Shown here: in pieces, positions 56,849 to 64,000 of the stretch
Position numbering within the stretch: the first letter of the stretch is position 1
How the letters are laid out: each line of letters opens with the position of its first letter
Made by a program: the position numbers and the translations under genes
Assembly: GCF_019320115.1 (NCBI RefSeq)
Contig: NC_089593.1
Coordinates: 38,696,675-38,760,674, forward strand
Source of the DNA: Miscanthus floridulus
Taxonomy: Eukaryota; Streptophyta; Magnoliopsida; Poales; Poaceae
Direction: 5' to 3'
DNA: 64,000 bases
The notes under the pieces: generated by a model
Told to the model about the DNA's origin: nothing
The model's database searches: none
Seen by the model: the letters and a program-made list of their open reading frames with translations, nothing else

Positions 56849-58938
56849 AAGCCCCCCTACCAATCTGCTAGACGTTTGGACACGTTAGTGACCAACGTTA
56901 ACGCAGCACGCACAGTGCACCGATTCGCTTCGTCCGCAAGGTCGTTTGGTTCCCTAGCAAGCAGATCCGCATGCAGATGGTTTTTTTTTTTTACAACACC
57001 GCATGCAGATGGTTGGACGCACTCACAGGGCAGAATAGCATCTGCTCATCCGTGGCAGTTTCGCAATGTGCAGTTGCCGAGAGGACACAACTTTTCGATT
57101 TCGCCCCACATCCTGTCCTGATAGTACAAAATTGATCAAATAGTAATTCACTCTTTGGGAGCCCCAACTGATAGTGCAATCATACATTTACAAAGCTGGA
57201 TGAGGTCGCATGTTCGTCACAGCTTCTTCATAATTACTTCTACGGAGAAGACGAAGCAATCCTAAACCCTAAACTCTAAACCCAACTATTAGTCTAAAAA
57301 CTGCTCCGGCCTATCGACTTGCATCTTGCATGCATTTGTGGCTCCCTGGCTTGGATTCTTGCGCATTCAAGACAGTGTGCCTTTGATCTGCCTGCCCATG
57401 TACTAGGCCATAGGAACACAGATCCAGAGGGAAAACGGGGGTGACTGGAATCTTCACTGCTAGCGGCCGAGGATCAATTTTTGTGTGCCTTGAATCGAGG
57501 CCCAATGTCTATGGCAGGTGACTGAAGCTACTCATGTTTCATGGAGACTTGGAGAGGATCGGAGTGAGAAATGTGAGGAAGAAGGCCACTTTGTTTTTTT
57601 TATTTATTATTAGGAGTAAATTGGTGACGACATTTTAGTCGACACAACAAAAAATCACTAGTCCATTTTTTTACTATTAGGCAGGTTGCTGGGTCTCTGT
57701 GTGCATTAACTCGATCGGCCGAGAAAATTGAGGTGTCCAGCAGCGCCTGCTGCGTGCGTGCGTGCGTTTTCTAAACACAAGGCTGCATGCGACCGTGTTC
57801 TTCGCTAGCTGAGCGAGGTGCGTTGCGCGCGGCGGGCGGGGCTCGCGGCGTGCACAAGCCGTAGGCAGCCACCACGCTCGACATTAGTCTTGAATATAGA
57901 CGTCTAATAGCAAAACTTAACTATATATAGCCTTCTAATGGTTGTACTTATATTTACAGTCCCACCTATCAACTTATCTATGTAGTATTTGGCTCACTTA
58001 TAACCTATTTTTTTCTTTCACGATGTTCTTGGTTCTTGTGCATCGATCAGTTGACTGTAAATTCGAAGTGTATTTGGTAGAGATCTGGATTCTCGTAAAA
58101 TGTTTCAGATCTAGATTCTCTTAAGAAACTTTTCGGATGATGAATTATAATCGCTTTATTACAGTAGATTGTTTGGCTTTTGCTAACGTGAAAACTAACA
58201 GAGAATGCTCCTTTTTTGGCCTTAGGATGAGATAATTAAGGCAGGTTGTTTGATTTTCTTTTCTCCAATACCCAAAAAAAACTTATACTCTCTTCGTTTC
58301 CGAATACCTAAAGTTCGACCTTTTGCTCACGCCCATGCACGATTTATACACTCAATTTAATACAATTCAAATTCACCTTTGATGCACCGGTGGAGTAGAG
58401 CAAAAAAAAAATGGTCTTCGACTCCACAAGCAGCTTCATTATTGATGTGATGAACCTATTTTGGGGAAAACGTTAATATCTTCTGATAGTAGATAATAGA
58501 GAAGGAGTAAGGTAAAGCTAGTATTTTCAGCTGAGAGCGAGTTTTAACAAGCTTCATTTGAGGAGTTATTCCATTTCAACCCGTTTGGAGAAAAATTTGC
58601 TCCAAAAATCTCCTAAAACTGCCGAAGAAGCTGCGCCAAATAACTCCACGTGTGTATATATACTTGGCACAATGAAGCAGCTGATAAATATGTGACGAGT
58701 GGACGTTGGTTGCACGAAGAGATCGAGGGTGGGGTGGAACTGATGCTGCCCATAAACTTGCACGGCCGGCGAAAATAACAGATCACTTGGCGGTTTCGTG
58801 TTTTAATTCGTTGGTGTGTGCTGAGCAAACTATCGTTTGAGACTAGTATAGTACAATATCCGAGTGGTTAATATATCTCTATTTCATGAAGAGAAAAAAG
58901 AATTAACTAATTGCCAGTGTCACATATACTCCGTACTT
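56849..58938. other. Intergenic DNA, no supported gene
   Basis: Two kilobases of mixed composition. Notable bits: a 16-bp direct repeat around a poly(T) tract (56967-57014), CCTAAACCCTAAACTCTAAACCC-like telomere-type text at 57261-57283 (three partial units), a CGTG run near 57752, and a small GC-rich patch (57810-57870). Short frames on both strands carry no recognisable domains. A relic similar to Stowaway ends may lie near 58285. Confidence 0.45.
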
Positions 58939-59043
58939 GGCCCTGTTCGCTTCGCTGAAAAGCCAGACTGAAAAGTACAGTTGAGAGAAAAACAATGTAC
59001 CATGGCTGATAAGTCAGGCTAATAAGTTCAAGCGAACAGGGCC
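58939..59043. mobile_element. MITE, 105 bp, GGCCCTGTTCGCTT termini
   Basis: GGCCCTGTTCGCTT at the left and its complement AAGCGAACAGGGCC at the right: a perfect 14-bp terminal inverted repeat. The centre has GAGAGAAAAACAATGTACC, shared in part with 50514-50651. Flanking triplets CTT and ATA differ, so a duplication is not evident. Confidence 0.8.
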
Positions 59044-59246
59044 ATATAGGGTGTGTTTGGTTTGTTTCCCTGACAAGCCTAGCTAGAAAAACTAAGACAG
59101 GCTAGCCTTAGCCTACTCTAAGTAAGCCAATTCGTAGTTGTTTGGTTGTCTGCATTGTGTAAGCCTAGCTAGACACAGGTTTGTTTGGTTGGATGGCTTG
59201 CTTTGCGTAGAGTCACCTGTTCTTTGAGAAGGTGAGTTCACCCCCT

Positions 59247-59756
59247 TTAAGGCATTTTGTAGAACAGCCGGTGGGCATGCTCACCTGCACAGCGCAAGGA
59301 AGTAGCGCTCGGCCGGCGACCACCACCACCTGCTCCAACACCGGTCACCTCCTCCAGCTTGATGCGGCAGTCGAGCTCCTTCTCACGGACGCGGACCTCC
59401 TCGGTGAAGAAGGGGTATTGGATTCGCTCCTCTTCCTCCTCGCCGGCGCGCATGGCCTGGTCGTCCTCCTGCGCGTGGAGGAGACGGTCGACCTGGCCAT
59501 CGGCCTCGAGCTGGACCATGAGGGCTTGGAGGCGATCGCAACGCTCCATCTCACGCTCGACGAAGAGCCCGTTGGTGGGCACGACCATGGCATAGGTGGA
59601 GTCGTTGGTGGACACGGCCATGGCGTAGGCGCGGCGCCGCTGGAGGAGCTCCTGCACCGCGCGCTCATGGCGCTCCCGTGCACCGTGGTGGTCGTCAAAG
59701 ATCTCGTACTCGGCCTCATGTCAGCCCCTGGTGAAGGAGGTAGAGGTGGTGGCCAT
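59247..59756 (-). pseudogene. Unidentified minus-strand frame carried by the Tourist-like element
   Basis: Reading on the minus strand from an ATG near 59756 gives a short start, a TGA, then HEAEYEIFDDHHGARERHER, VQELLQRRR and a long charged helix (FVEREMERCDRLQALMVQLE), ending at 59247. It is highly charged and could be a remnant of a PIF-type ORF1 or a captured host sequence; I do not recognise the family. The GC-rich composition opens all six frames here, so the overlapping plus-strand 245-codon frame is considered a shadow. Confidence 0.3.
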
Positions 59757-59821
59757 GGAAGCGGCAGAGGGACAAGGATGGGGGCGAATTGCTACTGCTT
59801 GCCATGTGACGAGATCCTAAC

Positions 59822-60950
59822 ATATGGATATGTTAAGCCTCGGGTTCAATGGTTCCCGAATGAAGAAGACCCCCTAACCGACCCCTCTAGGATTGCCCGG
59901 GGCTTGGGGGCTATACCCATTGGGTACGCTCATGCGCACCCTTTGGAGGAGAAACCCTGTAGAGCCTGACAACCCCGCAACCTCCGCGTAGGGCTCAGGG
60001 GCTTGCCCGAGCCCAGAGGCTCCCGATCTATGCCAGCACTCCGGGCCAGCCCTTGGCTCCTGCCCGGCCAACAACGCCAGCCAAGGCCTGGGCGCAAGAA
60101 GACACGCCCTGAGCTACCAAGGCTCGGGGGCTCCCCGGCGCTGTCCCTTGGGCATGGCATTGCCGGCCACTTTCCCAACAAGGTCACGCACGGGACGTGA
60201 CACAAGAAGACAAAAGCTTCCCCGCGGCCTCCAGGGGCTCGGAGGCTCCCGGGCCCGCGCGTCAGCTCCTGGAGTCGACCTCCTTCACCACCAAGAACAC
60301 TCCAGAAGGTCCACCTGGGGGAGGCCGCTCTAAGCCGACATAGCCTGACACGTAGAGTGTCAGAACAGAGCGGTCGGACGACGTCCAAGGCTTCTTCGGC
60401 TCCATGACACCGCCACGGTCCATAGCGCGTCGCTGCAAGGCCCTCTTGGACTCTGGCGCATGTAGACCGTAGACTCGTTCCCCCAAACCGCCATATACCC
60501 GACCTATCTCGTTATATAAGGGATAAGGTCGGACCTAGGGAGGGGGGACGATCATCAGAAGATCATTTCATTCCTTGGCCTCTGCTCAGCATCGAAAGCA
60601 AGGCAACCCAGAGAGGGGCACCGAGAGCTCCTCCACCGTCTTCCTTCACTCCGACGAGGAGAAGGCTCCACTAGCGGTGTGGCAATCTTAGGATTAGCAC
60701 TGAGCTAACCTCCTACCAAATCTCTCTACAACCCTGTTGTAACCCCCCCGATTTTAGGTGCTTTTGAGCACAAGGATCATCAGCTACTGAACATAGGGCA
60801 CTGATTGGCCCGAACCAGGATAAACCATTGCGTCTTCTCTGTGATTCTTGTATTCTTGAGTCCATCCGAGCCACCGGAGACCCATACTCTGACACCGACT
60901 CGAACAACAATGCTTGTCGCGGTTCCAACCCCACGACACCATGGCTGCGT
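59822..60950 (+). mobile_element. Nested LTR retrotransposon fragment (3' internal end plus LTR)
   Basis: Starts with text typical of a Ty3 3' end (GGGGCTTGGGGGCTATACCC, 59900), continues with repeated GGGGCTCxxAGGCTCCCGG phrases, and holds an LTR-like promoter with TATATAAGGG at 60513-60522. It also has GTTGTAACCCCC (60734) and CCGAACCAGGATAAACC (60810), common in grass LTR U5 regions. Ends are imprecise, and no TSD could be fixed. Confidence 0.5.
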
Positions 60951-61520
60951 GAGATGCTAGCCCCGGAGCACAACATCGGCGGCGGCGGGGAGCGGCGTGA
61001 GCCCGCGCCGATGGTGGCGGCCTGGTGGAGAGCTGCGCGAGGGAGAAGATGGCGGTGACTTGATTCAACACGCTACGTCGCTAAGCCTGGCTAGGATAGA
61101 ATGACCATCCCGAGCGTTTCCCATAAGCCAGGCTAAAGGGGCCTCCCAGCATTAGCTAAGCCAGGCTACGGGTACCAAACATGTGGAGGATACATCTAGG
61201 AAGCTTGGCTAGGGGCTAAGCCAGACAACCAAACATACCCATAATATCATGTCTAGCTGTCCAGAAGATAAAAGCAGAGGATTTAACTGAAATGATTGTT
61301 GAGAAACCTAATCCATATATCCATACGGCCATCGGGGGTATCCATCTCCATCCACCTCGGCGTGTGCATGAATGCCGCGCCCGAATGCGAACCCAAAACA
61401 ACCCCAATCCCGACCCTCGTGTGGCAGGAGAGCATGCAGGCCTCTCTTTGTATAGTACGTAGCAGGTCAGGTCCCTTGTCATCTTTCTCGTCTCCAGAGT
61501 ATGCCACTCTGCCAAAAACC

Positions 61521-61770
61521 TTAAGCGCGTGTTCAGTTCCACCCCAAAATCCCAAAAAGTGCTACAGTACCTATCACATCGAATGTTTACGGCCCATGTA
61601 TGGAGCATTAAATGTAGACGAAAAAAAACTAATTGCACAGTTTGGTGGGAAATTGCGAGACGAACGTTTTGAGCATAATTAGTCCATGTTTGAACACTAA
61701 TTACCAAATAAAAACGAAAGTGCTACAGTAACCCAAAATTCCAACTTCCTGAAACTAAACATGCTCTAAA
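61521..61770. mobile_element. MITE of about 250 bp, GTTCAGTTCC-type end
   Basis: Left end TTAAGCGCGTGTTCAGTTCC; the complement of the right end TTTAGAGCATGTTTAGTTTC, an imperfect 20-bp inverted repeat. The centre has GTGCTACAGTACC, GGAGCATTAAATGTAGACG and CTAATTGCACAGTTTG, phrases of a very common grass Tourist-like MITE. Confidence 0.75.
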
Positions 61771-62499
61771 TCGTTTAGCCTGCCTAATTAGATCGAGTAG
61801 CTAGTAACACCTCGCCAACCCCAACAGTTTATCGAGCTTGCTCAGATCAGATGGCTTTTGTTTGATTCTGAGAACTGATCAACCGAGGAGAGTAGCCCTG
61901 AAGCAACAGAAAATACGCTTCCCATGGAGAAGTTTCATACCAGTAATAGCCTAGCAGGCGAGTAATCGCCGTCAGAGTCAGAATCGATCAGAGGGCACCT
62001 TGTTGGTTCATTTTCATCCGTGGCGATTTTCGGTTTTCCCCCAACAGTTTGGCGGCGACAGAAGAGTTCCCGTCCCAAGCATGCCACCACATGCATCCTG
62101 CTGCTACTTTCGCTGAACATAGGAGGAGCATCTAATCTAATAATTGATTGGCGCATTGCATTGGGTGCCTGAACTTGAAACTGATGGTGCAATCATCCCT
62201 TTTGTGACTGTATTTGTACCCTACCCATGTGTCGATCTCATGCATTCTCATCTGAGCGAGCTTTCATTGCAACCTACTCCTCCTACACAAAGGTTGGTTT
62301 GGCTTGATTGTTAGGCAATCACGGCCTAATTAACCTTTGGACAAGGTCCACATGAAATGCAGTAGGAGTACACTACGTACGTGTTTTTTTTTTCCGACTA
62401 TGATATATTTGATTGATGTAGCGAGTAGCTATTCTCATACCATAGTTTTTTTTTTTTTTGTGTGGGGCAGGTGACTGATGGTTTGCTAAACATCAGTCA

Positions 62500-62830
62500 T
62501 GTTTTATGATGTATTTTGTGATGTTCACAGGATACACATGTAATGTTTATATAGTATACATGTGATGTTCTATGATGTCTTTTGCGATGTAAGTGATACA
62601 CATGTGGTGTCATGTTATGTTCTATGATGTATTTTAATGTTCTGTGATGTTCTCAGGCGGCTGCTAAAATACTTATGATGTTCTGTAATGTATTTTATAA
62701 TATTATGTGATGTATTTTAATATTTTGTGATGTTCTCAGGCGGCTGCTAAAATACTTATGATGTTCTGTGATGTATTTTATAATATTCTGTGATGTATTT
62801 TGTAATACTCCAGCAGTATACATATGATGT
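62500..62830. repeat. Degenerate tandem repeat, TGATGTTCTGTGATGT
   Basis: Short GATGT-based units form a higher-order unit of about 78 bp, seen clearly where TTCTCAGGCGGCTGCTAAAA occurs near 62650 and again near 62728. The array decays on both sides. No coding potential. Confidence 0.75.
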
Positions 62831-63200
62831 TATGTGAAAATTGACCGACGAGAAAACAAAATATCAGCCGGAGCCCCTCATTTTGTCCCTTAGCTTAGCT
62901 TTGGACTATGGAACGGCCGATCTAGTCTGGTCTTCAAATTCAGTGGACTTGTGCACATGAGACCCAATCCATATTGTTCCCTAGCGTGGGTGTCCCGTGG
63001 AATTTGAGGATATATCTCGTCTCCAGGTATAGCGTACAGCGAGTGAGCAGGGTTTCAAAAGGAGGTTGTATTGTGTTGTAACTCCAACCCTTACGTGTCC
63101 CACGGGCCAAGCTCTACGTTCCTTTCTTTCTTGGTCCCAATCCAAATAGGTGGCACTCATTCATTTCCTCAGCTAGGAGTATACATCTTCCTCAACAGTA

Positions 63201-63779
63201 GAGCATCAAATCAAAAAATATAAGTACATACCAATATAAAAATACAGTATATGTATATCCATCTCACATGCATATGCATGATGCATCACCACCATCTCTC
63301 CCCAAATGGCATCCGCACGGCCGGCGACCATGAATAGCCCCACATCCTCCACTGCGAGCAGCTGAACTGAAAGCAACCACCCCACCCCCGGCGAGCACGT
63401 CACGTACAGGCACAGCAGAGAGGCAGAGGCGCCCGCGGCCCGCGCCACCAAACTTATTAATAATAAGCTTGGAGGTGAGTCGTCCTCCTCCCCTCCCCAG
63501 CCAATCCTCTGCTCGCTCATCAATCGTCTTTTCTTCGGTTGCCGTTTGCCTCTCCTTCACTTCACTTCACCTAACCTCACTCGCGCTCGCGCCATCATTG
63601 CCATCGCCCGCGGCGTCACCAATCAAACCACCAAATCTTTCTTCTTTGCATGCAGTTGCAGCGGCGGCGGCGGCAAACTTTATCACCCCGCCGCCATAGT
63701 AGATTAGATTGATCTCTCAGAGGACGGACCAAGCCAACAGGGAGGAGGAGGAGGAGGAGGAGCAAGCGCCGCCATCGCC
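63201..63779 (+). promoter_or_regulatory. Probable promoter and 5' leader of the right-hand gene
   Basis: A TATA-like TATAAAAA lies at 63236-63243, followed by overlapping CATGCA/TGCATG (RY) motifs at 63268-63288. A splice donor-like GGAG|GTGAGT (63475) and acceptor-like GCATGCAG (ending 63655) could bound a 181-bp leader intron. The final leader part has (GAG)n near 63742-63765 and GCCGCCATCGCC just before the ATG. Composition rises to GC-rich, as in grass gene starts. An upstream ATG at 63306 opens a very short frame. Start site and intron are inferences. Confidence 0.4.
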
Positions 63780-64000
63780 ATGTCCAGCCCCATGCACGTC
63801 CGCAAGGCCATCCACTTCGCCTCCCTGCGCGCCAAACTCGCGCAGCAGGGCAAGGCCGGCCTGGCGCTGCGCCTGCTCCCCGCCGCCGCGCTCGCGGGCT
63901 TCCTCCTCGTCTTCGCCGCGCGCACCCTGCTGGTCTCCTCCCCTGCCGCCCCAACAACCTCTCCCTTTTCCTCCTCCTTCTCCACGTCCCAGCGGCAGCA
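63780..64000 (+). CDS. 5' end of a host gene, predicted N-terminal membrane anchor (partial)
   Basis: ATG at 63780 in a strong grass context (GCCATCGCCATG) opens a frame with no stop to the window end, 73 codons. Residues 1-31 are basic (MSSPMHVRKAIHFASLRAKL). Residues 32-52 form a single hydrophobic segment (LLPAAALAGFLLVFAARTLLV), followed by a Pro/Ser/Thr-rich stretch. A short basic cytosolic tail, one anchor and a stem-like region suggest a type II membrane protein, as in many Golgi glycosyltransferases. The family cannot be named from this part. Codon use is strongly G/C-ending, unlike the transposon frames to the left. The minus-strand frames across it (63616-63985) are shadows. Confidence 0.65.
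   Translation, partial: MSSPMHVRKAIHFASLRAKLAQQGKAGLALRLLPAAALAGFLLVFAARTLLVSSPAAPTTSPFSSSFSTSQRQ

Larger units (their letters stand above)
59049..61240. mobile_element. Tourist-like (PIF/Harbinger) element with cargo, TSD ATA
   Basis: Left end GGGTGTGTTTGGTTTG; the complement of the right end is GGGTATGTTTGGTTGTC. It is flanked by ATA at 59046-59048 and 61241-61243. Beyond the termini both subterminal regions carry repeated AAGCCxAGCTAG/CTAGCCAGGCTTAG phrases. Inside are a minus-strand open frame (59247-59756) and an LTR-like fragment (59822-60950). No DDE transposase seen. Confidence 0.7.
61241..63200. other. Intergenic DNA left of the right-hand gene
   Basis: No supported gene. Contains a MITE (61521-61770), poly(T) runs (near 62388 and 62446) and an ATGTTCTGTGATGTATTTT tandem repeat (62500-62830). 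Frames on both strands at 61216-61707 overlap the MITE and look fortuitous. Confidence 0.5.

Noticed and set aside
57261..57283. Interstitial telomere repeat
   Set aside because: Only about three imperfect CCCTAAA units; such short runs (telo-box) are common in plant DNA and do not indicate a telomere fusion.
59345..59719. Ser/Arg-rich 124-codon minus-strand frame
   Set aside because: Low-complexity reading of the same GC-rich region, overlapping a better minus frame; no domain.
59232..59969. 245-codon plus-strand frame
   Set aside because: It lies opposite a charged minus-strand frame in very GC-rich DNA where several frames are open, and crosses into the nested LTR fragment. The residue pattern (long Leu/Val/Gly-rich runs) looks like a shadow.

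Overview
This window looks like an intergenic, retrotransposon-rich stretch of a grass nuclear genome. I infer Poaceae, probably a panicoid or Andropogoneae type such as sorghum, sugarcane or Miscanthus. The basis is the transposon families recognised: Sirevirus-type copia gag with multiple CCHC knuckles, Tat-lineage Ty3/gypsy with an antisense gene, a CRM-like LTR, a hAT MITE, CACTA with GGGGCGGC subterminal hairpins, and Tourist-like MITEs. The species call is an inference from recall, not a search. Almost every open reading frame belongs to a transposable element or is a shadow. The only host gene I support is the 5' end of a gene running off the right edge (from 63780).

Layout. (a) 1-4822: minus-strand Ty3/gypsy (Athila-like) remnant with LTR, PBS, gag and two tandem protease-like modules. 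No polymerase is visible. (b) 4823-14447: 5'-truncated Sirevirus-like copy 1. A hAT MITE (6869-7424, 8-bp TSD) and a 4.37-kb solo LTR (7490-11857, 5-bp TSD) split its gag. (c) 14448-27545: Tat-lineage element inserted in copy 1. It has a 395-bp 5' LTR, PBS, gag-PR-RT-RH-aRH-INT in one frame but with 22 nonsense codons, a 110-bp tandem array, and an intron-bearing antisense gene with its own promoter. Its 3' LTR is missing. (d) 27546-28767: unassigned repeats. (e) 28768-49918: Sirevirus-like copy 2, starting exactly at the terminus of a second copy of the same hAT. A complete inner Sirevirus-like element (33126-42911, TSD CATGC) is nested in it, and that element's 5' LTR carries a CRM-like solo LTR (TSD CCTTT). 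Copy 2's 3' LTR is split by a small Ty3 deletion derivative (44021-48343, TSD GAAGG). (f) 51111-56848: CACTA element with large internal duplications and gene-like cargo. (g) 58939-61240: a MITE beside a Tourist-like element with cargo and a nested LTR fragment. (h) 61241-63200: intergenic DNA with a MITE and a tandem repeat. (i) 63201-64000: probable promoter, leader and first codons of a membrane-anchored protein.

How the parts work together. The Sirevirus-like copies encode only gag. If such elements ever moved, reverse transcriptase and integrase must have come in trans from relatives. The Tat element carries a full enzyme set but is dead by nonsense mutation. Its antisense gene would be transcribed from the opposite strand toward pol. 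The insertions can be ordered: hAT into a Sirevirus ancestor; solo LTR and Tat into copy 1; inner Sirevirus into copy 2; CRM-like LTR into the inner element's LTR; Ty3 derivative into copy 2's 3' LTR.

No CRISPR array, rRNA or tRNA gene, or bacterial or viral operon is visible. I did not find a clear new biological system. The best candidates for a second look are the antisense intron-containing gene with its promoter, the tandem protease modules, and the hAT terminus sitting at a rearrangement breakpoint.
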